Shown in pieces: positions 1 to 11,641 of a stretch of DNA of 64,000 nt (positions within the stretch are counted from its first letter, which is position 1; the number at the start of each line of letters is the position of its first letter). Below the pieces are notes generated by a model, which was not told the origin of the DNA, did not search any database, and saw only the letters and a list, made by a program, of their open reading frames with translations. Both the position numbers and the translations under genes were made by a program. The DNA is from Micractinium sp. NFX-FRZ (taxonomy: Eukaryota; Chlorophyta; Trebouxiophyceae; Chlorellales; Chlorellaceae): NCBI GenBank assembly GCA_029339195.1, contig JAPTJF010000003.1, forward strand, positions 62,001 to 126,000, given 5' to 3'.

Positions 1-2650
1 CGCGATGGACTGCAGCACCGCGTCAATCCCGTTTGTGGCCCCCATCTTGCGCTTGTTGGCGTCTGGCGGGGCCGGGCAAGGCAGGGGCAGGGGCAGGGGG
101 AGGGAGGGGTAAGGAGGGGTAAGGAGGAGTGGTGGGGTGGGCCAGGTGTGGCAGGCATGCAAAATAGTCCAGAGTAGTGAGCAGCGGCGGGGAAGAGGGT
201 CGTGTTCTCTGTTCTCCGTGCCACTGCAGCCTCCTGGGCTCTGCCTGCTTGCAGGCTTCCTCACTGCCCACAGCCCACCACACAGCCCACCCCCTGCCTG
301 CACCCACCCACCCGACTGCTGCACCAGTATTGCCAGTATCTCGCTGGCGTACTGCTTGTTGCTGTCCGCATCCTTGGACCGCATGCGGGACAGCAGCCAC
401 TTGAGGAGCTGCGGGCAGGCGGGCGCGCCACAGGCGAGGGGCCGGGCATTAGCACAGGAGTAGGGGTGAGGTAAGCAGGCAGGGGTGGGCAGGCAAGGGC
501 AGCAGGGGTGGCAAGTGTGACAGGCAGGGGTCTTGAGCGGCGCAGGGAACTCAGGCGGGAGGTGCGCGGACGGTGCACAGGGGAGCACTGTGGTCAGCGG
601 GGATTCTGACCGCTGCCGGCACCACCACCGCATGCGTGATACGACCATCCTCTCGCCTTGCCCTCGCCAGCACAGCGCCCCCGCCTGCTGCCTTCCACTT
701 CACGACATCCTGCCCCTCCACACACACCGGCATCCTCCCACTTCTTCAGGTGCCTGCTCCCCTCCCTCACCTTTGTGCTCTCCAGCACCGCCTCTGCCAC
801 CTCAGGCTTCACCTCCACCATGTTTTCCACAATGCTCAGCACATTGTAGACAGCCCCCGCCTCGGCCGCCACCTTTTCGTCAAACGACGACAGCCGGTGC
901 ACCAGCAGGGTGAGGGCGTCGTTCTCCAGCAGGTGGTCCACCAGCACCGCCGCCTCCTCCTCCTGCAAGCAAGCCACAGTAAAGAGAGGGAGGGTGACGG
1001 AACCTGGTCAATGGCAGAGAAGTGTACACAATGCACCAGGCAGCCAAAGGACACGTTCTCCAGCACGCACGCCTCCTCCTCGTCAAGCATAGTCAGAGAG
1101 GGAGGGCGATGGGACTCGTCAGGTGGCAGAAGATTTCAAGCACTGCACCAGGCAATATGTGCCGGCAGGTGGTCCACCGGCACCGCCGCCTCCTCCTCCT
1201 GCGCACGCACACACATATGTGAAGGGATGACAGGACTCATCAATTAGCAGTGAATTGCATACACTGCGCCACCAGCATGAGAGGTCTCGTTCTCCGGCAG
1301 GTGGCCCAGCAGCAAAGCCCGCCTCCTCCTCCTGCAAGCGCAGTCCACAACCACACGTGCCCTCCCTCCCAATCCTGCGGCCTAACCCTCCTGCCCACCC
1401 ACCCCACCCACCCCCATGCAGTTGGTCAGTCAGTCCCCTCAGTCAGTCAGTCCCCTCCTCACATTGTCCTCCACCGCGTCGCCGTCGGTGAGCTCCGACA
1501 TGACCTCGATGGCATCCGCCGCAATGTCGCTGTTCTCGTGGTTCAGCAGCGCCAGCAGCGTGGGCACCGCGCTGGTGCTGCAGGCGGGCGGGGACAGGGG
1601 TCATATACGATGGCAGGTGGGAGGACGTGCAGGTTTGCAAGCAACGCGACGAGGGGCAAGAGGAAGAGTCACAGCGCCGGCAGCAGCGTGGGGCTGGCAG
1701 CGGTGCTTCAGGGGTTGGGTGGGGCGTGAGAATGGGCAGGAATACAACTTATGTGAAGAAACGGAAGCAGGGAAGAATCCTCCCTTTTCAAGCCCCCCAT
1801 CCCCAGCAGCCACCCCTTCCTGACCTGGCCACCAGCTCCGGGTAGAGGTCGGGTGCTGTGGCCACCACCAGCAGCGCCTTGACCGCCTCATCCAGGTCGG
1901 CCTCGCTCTCCAGGAATTTGTCGGGCTGGTCGGCGTACCGCATGCGCGCCTCCAGGTTGGCGTTGTACTGCAGCGGGTCAAGGGGCGGTGCAGGGTTTGG
2001 GAATGCTGCATGGAGTGGAGTGAGGCACTGCGCCCATGCCCGCCATGGGAACACTCACTGCCCACACAGCCGCCGCCACCCACCCACCCACCACCCAACC
2101 ACCCGCACCCACATTCCCCTGCCTAGCACCCGCATCTCCAGGACCCACACACCTTGCGCTCCAGCGCCAGCGTCAGCCGCTTCAGTCCCTTCACGTCCAG
2201 CATCTCCATCCCAGCATCCCCAGCCGCCTCCTCAGCCTCCCTCAGCAGCTCCTCAGCGTCCACCGGGCGTGCCGCCTGCCGCGCCACGCGCGCGGCGGCG
2301 GCGGCGACAGCAGCCTCGTCATCATTGCCTGCTGCACCCGGAGGCGCCTGCTTGCTGTCCAGGTAGTAGCTGCAGGAGGGGAGGAGAGGTCGCAGGGAAT
2401 GAAGGAGGGGCGGCCAAACGGGCGGCAGGCAGCGGGCGGCGGCGGCATACAGTGGTGCTGGCAGCCCACCCTACGGCCGCGCTCACCCGACGCCGCTGGG
2501 CCCGCGCGAAAAGTAGTAGCCGGGGCGGGCGCCCTGGAAGCGGGGGGCAGCCACAAACTCGGGCAAGTGCGCCCCAGAGTCCTGCTCGAACTGGCTGATT
2601 GCCTGCTGCAGGATGGCCGTGGGGGCCAGCTTGCGATGGCTGACGTCCAT
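1..2650 (-). CDS. CTNNBL1: Beta-catenin-like protein 1 (CTNNBL1), partial, 3' end beyond the window
   Basis: CTNNBL1 is a nuclear armadillo-type protein bound to the Prp19/CDC5L spliceosome complex (family knowledge). Seven exons are visible: 2650-2487, 2369-2153, 1967-1825, 1577-1463, 962-771, 408-312 and 62-1; their phases agree (phase 1 into the last). The joined protein follows the animal family closely: MRYADQPDKFLESEADLDEA, VVATAPDLYPELV, LLALLNHENSDIAADAIEVM, LSIVENMVEVKPE, LLKWLLSRMRSKDADSNKQY, then ATNGIDAVLQSIA at the edge. The first exon begins MDVSHRKLAP and contains the GYYFSRG and GYYLDSK segments. The start is the first ATG of that exon. The C-terminal third lies left of base 1. 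Introns are 62-500 bp; the one at 963-1462 carries decayed copies of the next exon's head. Identity is firm; exact splice sites are inferred. Confidence 0.88.
1050..1340 (-). repeat. Three decayed copies of an exon head inside a CTNNBL1 intron
   Basis: The true exon begins at 962, reading on the minus strand tgcag then GAGGAGGAGGCGGCGGT. Similar stretches recur in the upstream intron at about 1054-1087, 1157-1203 and 1289-1339. Each has a CCTCC-rich block flanked by a remnant of the exon bases (gttctccagcaggtgg on the plus strand). Spacing is about 105-135 bp. Reading frames in the copies are broken or give EEE-like starts, so they look like echoes of the exon and not extra exons. Confidence 0.75.
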
Positions 2651-3205
2651 GGTGGCTGCGATGGCGTTCCCGACACTGTGCTACGCCAGTCTCTGCTGCC
2701 GAGCGGCGCCTGCTCAACGCATCGCCGGAGCACCCAGCGCGGATGGATGAAATAGGGTGCCGCTGGTGCGTCGCGATCACTGCGCCGCCGTGCAGCAGGG
2801 CTTCACATTCACCGCCGCCGCCAGCCTGGCATCGCCGCCACCGCCGGTCGAGATGAGCAGTGGCTTGCACGCATTGCAAGCTCTCACACATGTGAGTGCC
2901 TGGATGACAATGGCAGCACCAGTGGTTTCAGGCAAGCCGTGGGGCTGTTGACCCTGCAGCCAGGCCTGCTGCATCACACTCACTGGGCACCCAGCCTGCC
3001 GCCTGCCAAGGCTCGAGATGGAGCAAAACTTTGCACTGCAGCACGACAGGTTAAGCATGTCAGGTATGCCATTCTTGCCATTTAGGCATGGGAGCATCGG
3101 TAAGAATTGGGAAGACGAATTGGGAGAAATAAGAGGACAGATGTGGGTCACACTACTTGGGGGTGCTGGCCGCACGCGCTGTGCTGCGAGGAACACGCAG
3201 CCCTC
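2651..3205. other. Intergenic, 555 bp
   Basis: This lies between the CTNNBL1 start and the NHL-protein stop, both on the minus strand. It should hold the CTNNBL1 promoter and 5' UTR and the NHL-gene 3' UTR. No TGTAA signal was seen on the minus strand, and no ORF here resembles a known protein. Confidence 0.5.
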
Positions 3206-6200
3206 TCAGCACGGCGGCGTGACGCAGCGGTACATGGGGCCTGCCGGCTGCGGCCGTGGGGGTGGGGGGCTCGGTGGCCGCGGCCGCGGCGGGGGTGGTG
3301 ACGGCGGCGGCGGGCTGGGGGGCGGCGGCTTGGGGGCCGGCGGCGGCGGCGACGGCTCCGGCGGCGGCACCACTGCCACAAATTTCTGGATGCGAGCTCC
3401 TGCATCCGAGGCATACAGCACCCCCCTGGCGTCCAGTGTTGCAGCCACGCCCTTGATGTCATTGAAAGCTCCGTTGCCAGCGCCACTGGACCCCGTGTTT
3501 GCCACAAAGCCGCCAAACGAGCTGAACTTGACGATGCGCGAGGCTGCATTGTCGGCAGCATACACAGCACCCGTCCCGTCCAGCGCAACAAAGGCGCAGC
3601 CGCCCAGCTTGCCGTCCCCCTCGCCACGCCCGCCAAAGAAGGTATCGTAAGATCCGTCGGCGTCCCAGACCTGCCGAGAGGCGAGCAGGCGGGGCAGGGC
3701 AGGTGGGTGTGGGGTGGTGCATGGGCAGGCAGGTGTGCGGACGTGTAGGTGTGCGGGCAGTGCAGGGCTGGTCCGACGGGCAGTGCAGCAGCAGGCCGGG
3801 ATGTGGCATGGGGCGGCCAAACGGCATGCAAGCAGGCACGGCAGGGCAATCGGCGCGGGCAGGCAGCGGCCCCATGCAGGCAGGGCTCGTGTGATGCTGT
3901 ACATGTGGTGTGCATGTGGTGTGTTTGTACAGAGAGCGGCTGCCGACACTGGGGCAGGGAGGCGAGTAGGCAGTGGTGGCGCCCCACGCAGGCGGTGGGC
4001 GCCTAGGGGACAGGCATGCGCACCTGCACACGCGCGTTTCCATCGTCGCAGACGTACACCTTGGCGCCGTTCTTGTCCGTGGCAATCCCCTGCACAGGTT
4101 CACCAGGATGTATCAGTGAATGTGATTCGCGGTGCAGGACATGCAGCCCCATCAAACGGCCTGCACTATTGCAGCATCCACCGCGGTCTCTCCGCCGCCT
4201 GCCCACGAGTCACTGCAAGCAAAGAGCGCGCCCGCAGCTGGAGCCGCCCCCCAACCCCACCCAACCAACCCCCACGCATCATCCCCCCCCCGGCCCCACC
4301 TGTATTCCGTTGAAGAGTGCGTCGTCGGAGCCGGTTGATCCATACGGCCCGCCCCTCCACATGCCGTCGACAGAGTACCTGCTTGCCAAGGGGGGGCGGG
4401 AGTGAGGTTCGTCATTCCAACGTAAACTGCAGTGCTCCACGTTGACACCAACGTCCCTGCCTCCGAGCTGAGCTGGTGGGTTGCCTGCACCCCGCTGCCT
4501 CTGCGTGCTCAGCGGTCCCTTAACAAGGGAGCCCACCCTCCCACGTGACGCAGCGGTCCGTTGCCTGATATCCCCCCCTCACTTGACACAGCGGTCCCTT
4601 GAGTGATACCCCCCCCCCCCCCTCACTTGACACAGCGGTCCCTTATGAAGGGGGCCCCCTTGGACCCCTCACTTTACGAATCTGTTGCCCAGGAAGTCTG
4701 TGATGAAGACGTTGGGGCCGCCCACAGCCAGCGCCCAGGGCATGGCCAGCCCCGCCTGCCCAATGGCAAAGTATGAGAGGAAGGTGCCGTCGGAGGCCCA
4801 GCGGTGCACCAGCAGGAAGCTGCCGTCAAGCACGTACACCTCCTGCAGACACAAGGGGGCAAGGTGTGTGAGGGTTGGGGTGGGTGGGGTGCGGGGATGC
4901 ACGGGGGTGGTGCCGCCCAGCGGGGAGCTGCTGTCCGGCACATACACCTCCTGCAGGGGTGCCCACGGTGTGTTAGGGGTGGGTGGGGTTGGTGGACGGG
5001 GTGCGGGTTCGTACTGGGGTGATGCCACTCAGCAGGAGGCTGCCGTCCGGCACGTACACCTCCTGCAGACAGGGGGGCAAGTCTAGGGGGGGCTGTATGA
5101 GGGTGGGGAATAGCGGCATGTGCACCTGCAGGAGGCTGCAGTTTAGCACATACACCTCCTGCAGACACAAGGGGGCAAGCCTAGGGCGGGCTGCAGGTCG
5201 TCAGCAGAGGGTGGGCGGCATTGCGACAACCGGGGCAGGTGCACCAGCAGGAGCCTGCCGTCCGGCACGTACACCTCCTTCGGCAGGTGCGGGGCGAATG
5301 CATTGGAGGGGAGAGAGCCAAGGGGCCAAGGGGGAATGAGGGAGAGGGTAGATTCGGGGGAGGCGCTGCAGTGTATGCACACAGCGCTGCGGCTGGCGGT
5401 TCCTGCCACACACCCCATCCCCGCCCCCAAGTCCCCGCCCAGCAGCACTGACTGTCAACACACTCAAACTGCCCCCTGCTCCCGCCCTGCTGCCCAGGCG
5501 CTGCACCCTTGTACGCCGCCCGCCACCAGCACCTGCCCCCCGCCGCCCTACCTACTCCCCCGGCCCCGTGCTCACATTGTTGGCAGCGTTCACTGCCACG
5601 CTCAAGGGGGCCCACACCTCGCCGTCGCTGTACACCCCAGGATCGGGCCCCCAAAACGCCACCCTGGCGCCGCTGGCGTCGTACTTCTCCACCCGCCCCC
5701 CGCTGCCGGCGCGCTCGTTGATTGTGTACACATTGCCCAGGGTGTCTGCTGCCAGGCAGGAGGCGCCGGTGGCGGGCCAGGTGGCAGACCACTGGAGGGG
5801 CGGGGGTGGGGGGCGGGGGTGGGGGGCAGGGGTGAGGGTGGCTTGGCGGCCAGAGAACACATGGAGCAGCCAGCCAGGCACAGGCAGCGGGGTGGGGAGA
5901 CTGCCTACACCAGCTGGACTGAAAGTCCTCACCTGGTAGGAAACCCGTGAGGATGACGCCAGTAGAAGGCGACGGTTGCGGGGTAGCAGTGCAGGTGCCG
6001 CAACGCCGCCTGCGTGCACTGCAGTGGCACTTGGGGAGAGGGTGGCGGGATGCTTGGCGGTGGTGGCCCAGCTGGGCAGGCCATGGCTTTGTAAGCAGTA
6101 CTGTGTGACATGGGTATGCTGGTGTGGTAGACAATTGCATCGCAGGATGCAGCTGCCTGTGCACACGCTACAGACCACCCGTAGACCAGGCCAAGTGCGC

Positions 6201-6423
6201 ACTGGGCGGCGCTGGCGGCAGCGGCTCTGGCGGCGGCAGCAGCTGGTTACGGCGTCGTACGCAACCCTGCGCCTTCCGTTCTCATCCCAGGCGCACCCGT
6301 GACGTTTCCTTGTACTATCCCTAGTCCTCCAGCCGGCGCCGGGGCGCCACCCGCGAGCAGGCAAGCGACCACTGACAGGAAGCACAGCACGGAGGCCGGG
6401 CAGCGCTCCCTGAATCTTGCCAT
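3206..6423 (-). CDS. Secreted NHL-repeat protein with proline-rich SPPPP tail
   Basis: Seven exons join in phase: 6423-6297, 6018-5933, 5791-5576, 4842-4673, 4378-4300, 4089-4024 and 3670-3206, giving about 402 aa. The N terminus (MARFRERC followed by VLCFLSVVACLLAGGAPAPA) is a good signal peptide. The middle carries NHL or beta-propeller blades: AADTLGNVYTINERAG, VFITDFLGNRFVKY, TDKNGAKVYVCDDGNARVQ and VYAADNAASRIVKF. The last about 55 residues are a hydroxyproline-rich-glycoprotein-type tail with repeated SPPPP and PPPPRP, ending CVTPPC. This suggests an extracellular, cell-wall-associated propeller (inference); ligand and enzymatic role are unknown. An in-frame upstream start at 6561 is possible, but MARF puts the signal peptide at the terminus. 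Introns 3 and 4 carry exon-edge echoes, so alternative blade exons cannot be excluded. Confidence 0.75.
4505..4672 (-). repeat. Donor-side repeats next to the NHL-gene exon 4 end
   Basis: The motif cagcggtccctt occurs at about 4510, 4551, 4589 and 4633, usually next to cctcacttgacacag. The same cctcact block forms the true donor of exon 4 (cctcactttacgaa at 4668-4680). The unit is about 40-45 bp. A C-run of about 14 bases interrupts the array near 4610. Confidence 0.7.
4843..5290 (-). repeat. Four decayed copies of the NHL-gene exon 4 head
   Basis: The true acceptor and exon start lie at 4842 (tctgcag then GAGGTGTACGTGCTTGACGG). Copies occur at about 4921-4956, 5028-5076, 5125-5177 and 5240-5288. 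Translated, they begin EVYVPDSSS, EVYVPDGSLLL, EVYVLNCSLL and EVYVPDGRLLLVH, against the real EVYVLDGSFLLVH. Each copy except the last keeps an intact tgcag acceptor. Spacing is about 90-120 bp. Only the 4842 copy continues as a long conserved exon. Confidence 0.85.
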
Positions 6424-6911
6424 GCCCTGTTTCCGCCGGTTGGTTTGAAGACAGCCTCTATAGCTTTTGCTGAGTGCCTCACCCGGCGGCTGACCACGTG
6501 GACAGGTGCACGGCAGCACGAAGCAGGCTGAGGAGGCACATCCACCACCCCAGCTTCCCACCCAAAGCTAGCCCCGCCCTTTCCGTCACCAATCAAGACT
6601 GTTGAGTTGCAGCTTCTTTGTCTCTTTCTTCACTAAAAGGGAAGAGCAGTGAACGGTGCACAGCAAGTCGCGGAGCGTGACCTCACCGGTCGCCCTTGCA
6701 TGCCGCATTCCCACCACATTGCGCAATCAACATTGCTGCTCAAACAACTGTACATAATCAAGTTGGGATCGAACGAAGGTCACTCTCGAGTGCCCACCTG
6801 CCCAGCATTAGTCAAGTCACGCCTGCTGCACTTCCCCGGTGACCTCATGGGCGCCCCGCCCCCTGGCACCCCACGCACACGCTCCTGCTGCCATTTCCGC
6901 TGCCGCTGCTA
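6424..6911. other. Intergenic, 488 bp
   Basis: This is the space between two minus-strand genes. The part near 6424 should be the NHL-gene promoter and the part near 6911 the 3' UTR of the ankyrin gene. No TGTAA was found in the transcribed sense and no recognisable coding sequence was seen. Confidence 0.45.
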
Positions 6912-9365
6912 CTAATACGGGGACTCAGGGTCTGGGGCGGGGGCGCTGTGCAGCTCCGAGCTGCCCTCGGCAGCCAGACCTGCCCAGCCCCCCAGTGCCG
7001 GATGGGCAGCCAACTTCCACGCTGTCGCAGACGTGGGCCGTGCGCTGGCGTCTCTGCTGCTGTTCGGCTCCCCTGCATCTTGGCTCTGCCTGGTGGAGCC
7101 GGCAGCCACCATGCTGCCAGCAGTGCTACCAGGCTCAGAGATGCGTGAGAGCTTGTTGGGCAGCAGGGACGCAGTAGCAGGCAGGTGCTTGCCCTGGTGG
7201 CCTGTGCCGTTAGTAGCAGGCTGAGCGGCGGCCATGCTGCCTCTGCCGCCTGCTGACGCCTGTGCTCCCTCCCCCTGCTCTGCGGCCCAGCGAGGCGAGT
7301 TGTCGGCAGCCTGCTGCTGCTGCCGCTGCTGCTGCTGCTGCACAGGCTCAGCAGTGGCCCAGCCGGTGCCAGGAACGAATGCAGCGCTGCCTGTGGCCGC
7401 GTGGCGGACGGAGCGTTGCGCGGTGGCGCTGCTGGGCGCGGGTGCGGACATGCCGGCAGCCGGCACGGCGGGCCCCTCAGAACGCACGCGCTGCATGTCT
7501 GACAGGCAGCAGAGGCGAGGCAGGCGCTCCCGCAGCTTGCGCCACAGGCCCTTGTGCTTGAGCGCCAGTACCAGCTGCTCCTCAAGAAACTCTTGGTAGT
7601 CCAGCAGGCCTGCCGCATGCAGAGATGCCAGCTTGGCACGCTGCTCCGCGCTGGCCAGCCGCTGCGCTGCCGCCGCTGCCTCAATCTGTTGCGTTTGCAC
7701 CAGCGCGGCATGCTCCGCCTGTGCCTGCTCTTGCGCCTCGGCTGCCCACTGCTCCTGCTGCCGGCATCTACCCTCCAGCTGTGCCAACTGCTGCTGCAGA
7801 CCCTCCACTTCCTGCTCTTTGCAGCGCACCAGCCCTGCGCTCTGCCGCTCCACATCTTCCAAGCGCTGCCGCAGCGTGCTGCACTCCTGCTGCGCCTCTT
7901 CTGCCTGCCGCTGCGCTGACAGCTGCCCCTTTTTCAGTTCAAACATGGCGTCTCGGTGCTCCCCCTGCTGCTTGCACAGCAGTCGCTCCTTGGTGGCTGC
8001 CGCCGCCTCGCACTCCTGCAGCAGAGGCAGGACGGAAGGTGCAATCAAGGAAATGGTTGGTAGCACCGACATGGAGGCAGCAGGCAGCTTACGCAGGTGC
8101 GCCACATAGCAGGTGCATGCGTCGCGGTGGGAGGTCCCCTCTGCCTGGTAACTTGCACAAAGCCTCCACGGCCACAGCGATCAACACCATCAGCGGCAAT
8201 GGTTATCCCAGCACCCACCTGCTTGGCCTGCCACAGCGCCAGCGTCAGCTGCTGCAGCAGCGCCGGCGGCAGCCCCTCCAGGTGAGCACCCCGCGCCAGC
8301 AGCAGCTCCGCGGCCGCCAGCTGGCGTGCGTCCACCGCCAGCATCAGCGGGGTGCGCCCGCTGTGGTCTGCCCTGTCCACCGCCGCCTTGCTGTCCAGCA
8401 ACAGCTGCATTTGGGTGTGGAGGGAGGGTGCGTGCGCAGGAAGGGGGACCGGCGTGGTGAAAGTGGCGCACAGGGTGCGCAGAAGGTGATAGAAGGGGCA
8501 CAGGTGAAGTACACCAAGGGACCAAGAGGTAGGCACAGCACTTCCGGCACAGCTTCAGTTCCATTTGTTGCTGGCGAGAGTGGCGCTCAGCACCCACCCC
8601 GTCGCTCAGCACCCGGTCCAGGCCCCCCAACCCTCCCAGCCCCGCAAACCTGCATGGCGCCCAGGTGCCCGCCCAGCGTCGCATGCGCCAGCGCTGTGAG
8701 CCCTGCAGCATCCTGCAGCTCAATGCGGGCCTGCCCCGCCCCCAGCAGCATATCCACGGCCTCCTGGTTCCCCGCCGCAGCCGCCAGCATCAGCGGCGTG
8801 GTGCGCCGTTCCGCTGTGGGGCGGTCAGCGGCGCCCCCGCCGGCGCGGCCGGGCCCCGCCAGGTGCTCTAGCAGGAGGCGCACCACACCCAGCCTGTCAC
8901 AGTGGGGGCACTTGGCGGCGCCCGAGGCTTGCGGCGCCTCCAGCAGCTCTGGCGCCAGCGCATAGTGGACAGCCGATGCGCCGTCTGCATCGCCAGCTGT
9001 CGCCGTCTGTGCGCCATCGGCAGCACCCAGCAGCAGCGCCGCCATGGGCACGTTGCCCAGTGCGGCGGCGATGTGCAGGGCGGTGCGTCCAAGGCTGTCG
9101 CGCCGGGAAGAGGGCACTGAAGCCTCCAGAAGGTGGCGCGCGGCTGGCAGCACGCCCTGCAGCACGGCGTGGTGGAGCGCGCCGCCCGGCGCTGCCGCCG
9201 CCTGCGCCAGGAAGCGCGATAGTGAGTCCTGCAGGGGCGCGGCGCAGCAGGAGGCAGGGCTAGCGCTGCATGTGAGTCGCCTAGGCAGGCCAGCGAGGGG
9301 GGAGGCCGTTCCGGCGCATGGCATGGACGGCTGTCGTTGGGCCGCACCTTCTCGGAGGCCGCCAT
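6912..9365 (-). CDS. Ankyrin-repeat and coiled-coil protein
   Basis: Four exons join at phase 0: 9365-9348 (MAASEK only), 9228-8650, 8404-8219 and 8015-6912, giving about 628 aa. The start ATG has a strong accATGgcg context. Residues about 10-260 contain ankyrin units: GALHHAVLQGVLPAARHLL, GRTALHIAAALGNVPMAALL, TTPLMLAAAAGNQEAVDMLL, GLTALAHATLGGHLGAM and GRTPLMLAVDARQLAAAELL. Residues about 265-420 are a Glu/Gln/Ala-rich heptad region (ECEAAAATKERLLCKQQ onward), then a segment resembling a short conserved helix (LLDYQEFLEEQLVLALKHKG). The last about 200 residues are low-complexity with a Q-run. No catalytic domain is present; a scaffold role is likely (inference). I do not recognise a named orthologue. 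Confidence 0.78.
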
Positions 9366-10110
9366 GGTGCGAGCAATTGCCTCTTGCAGCTTTGGACCTA
9401 CTGTAACAACCGCGCCCGGATCGTCCAAAGGTCAATGCAGGCAATGGCGGCGGCGCCAGCTTGGCGCCTGCTGTGAGTGCCAGGCTTGGAGTGGTGCCAA
9501 AACAGCGCTTCTGGTTTACACTGTTCGTACCTATGCCTAATCCTATCGGTTGATAGGGCGCATCATTGCTGGCATACAGGGTGCTACACCAGAATTGTAT
9601 CATAAACAAGCGGCCAGTCACAGCTGGCGACAAGTTCAGGCAGCAGAGTCGCTTCAAACGTCACACCCTGAAGGTTTTGTCACGGCAGTGTTGCTCTCAG
9701 TTACGCTAGCAACCACCGCGTGCTGCCCCCCTCCCCCCCCAATGCACCTATATCAGGCCGAACCTCTCCTTCAGCCTTCCCTGCTACACGCCCGCCACGT
9801 GCGTCAACCGCATGCCCGCTGCACTCCGACAAGTGTGTTGCACCGTTCTTCTTCTTCTGGCTTGGATCACTCCAAGGCTCCCGTGATTATGACTTGACAT
9901 CAAGGACAGGGGCGAACCACATGCAACAAGGGGTGTGGCTGGCCCAGCCGCGGCTTGGGCGGCTGGGCCTGCACTGCCACCGCTCGCCGCGCTCAGCATG
10001 ACCCGCGCCACCTTGGAATGTGCCAGTATCGATGCTGTTTTCGAACGCCCCTCCGGCGCCTGTCGCGAAGTCACTTTTCCATTTGCGATGGGGGATGCCC
10101 GGGCTCGACT
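9366..10110. promoter_or_regulatory. Divergent intergenic region, probable shared promoter
   Basis: The 745 bp separate the minus-strand ankyrin gene from the plus-strand patatin gene and must hold both promoters. There is no clear TATA box. In-frame ATGs upstream of the chosen patatin start (for example about 10018) leave its N terminus open. Confidence 0.4.
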
Positions 10111-11169
10111 ATGCTCAGCGTGAGGGCAGCGCCGCACCCCGGCCTGTCCACGTGGGGCTGGTCAGCGGCCCTGCTGGCCTCGGCCTCCCTTGCGTCGAGC
10201 ACCCGCGCCATCAACTTCCAGCATGACGCCCCGCCTTGCCAGCAGGCTGTGCAGCAGCCGTCTCCCGCTGCGGCACCCCCCGCCAGGCACCCTGGGTGGC
10301 CGCCGCCGCCACCCTGGTCGCGTCCGGTGCTGGACATTGCAGGAGGTAGGCCTCAGGTGATGCGCAGCAGCATTGAGAATTGTGATGTAATATGAGTAAA
10401 GAACATGCATGGTGAGCCCATGGCAACAAAGCATCTCCAGGTGCTGCTGCATCCCACACACGCACGAGCCTGTTAACGGGCCGTTCACTATCAACCTTGC
10501 GACCCGTGCCACCCGCTCGCGCCCCTGCCCCGCATTACTTCCCCGCCAGGCGGCATGTGGTTCTACTGGAAAGCAGGCGTTCTGAGCTACCTGCAGCGCC
10601 ACCACGACATGAGCGCTGTGCAGCTGCACGGCTCCAGCTCGGGGGCAGTGGTGGCGGTGCTGGCGGCCAGCGGCGTCGACTTAGAGCGTGCGGCGCAGCG
10701 CACGTGGGCGGTCATTCAGGAGCACGGCGCGCACGACAGGTGGGGCTGTCTGTACGGAATGAAGCTGCTATAAACTCCAACTGGCACGCTTGGAAAGAGG
10801 CATGCGCCGACTGTGTGGCTGGACGGGCAGAGCAGCTGCGCTGCACTCCTGCTGGGGCGCTTGGCGGATTGGTGGCACCCCCTGCAGATCTGCCGTTGGC
10901 GGCAGCAGGAATACATGCGTAGCCTAGTGTTGGGCAAGGGGCTGGCGTTTCACGGGAGGGACAGTGCACCCACCTGCATGTGGCCTTCCTCGGTGCAGGT
11001 TGCTGGGCATCCTGGGCGTGTGGGGCGCCATCGCGCGACGCTGCCTGGAAGAGCTGCTGCCAGAGGACTGCCACGTGCGGTGAGTGTGCAGGATGGACCT
11101 CCTCTGTTCTGGCTGCTTGTGCTGCGGCTGCGGCTGCTGTGTGCGGTCGGCTGCTGTTGCTGCTGCTGC

Positions 11170-11208
<39 letters not shown>

Positions 11209-11573
11209 GTTCTGCTTTAAGCACGTCGTTGATGCTCAGCTATTATAACAGAGGGGCAGGGTGTCCACAGCCCAACATCATTATCATTACCCCCATCCTC
11301 TTGTGTCTGCAAACCCCGTGCTGCCACAGGTGCACAGGCCGCGTGCGGCTGCGCCTCACAGCCTGGCCCTCCCTGCAGCCCATCCACATGGAGCGCTTCC
11401 ACTCAAAGGTGGGGGTACGATGGGGTGGGGTGTGACTACGGTGGGGGTACGACCGGGTGGGGTGGGGTGGAAATCAGGTGGGGGTATGATGGTGTTGGGT
11501 GGCGCGGAATGGGTGGGTCGGTAGTGTGTGTGTGTGGGGGGGGGGGGGGGGGGGGGGGTTGGAGGCCGGGGGT

Positions 11574-11641
<68 letters not shown>

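Noticed and set aside
9348..9428. Longer start for the ankyrin protein (DDPGAVVTVGPKLQEAIART)
   Set aside because: That frame has no ATG upstream of accATGGCG at 9365, only TTG. The strong-context ATG was taken.
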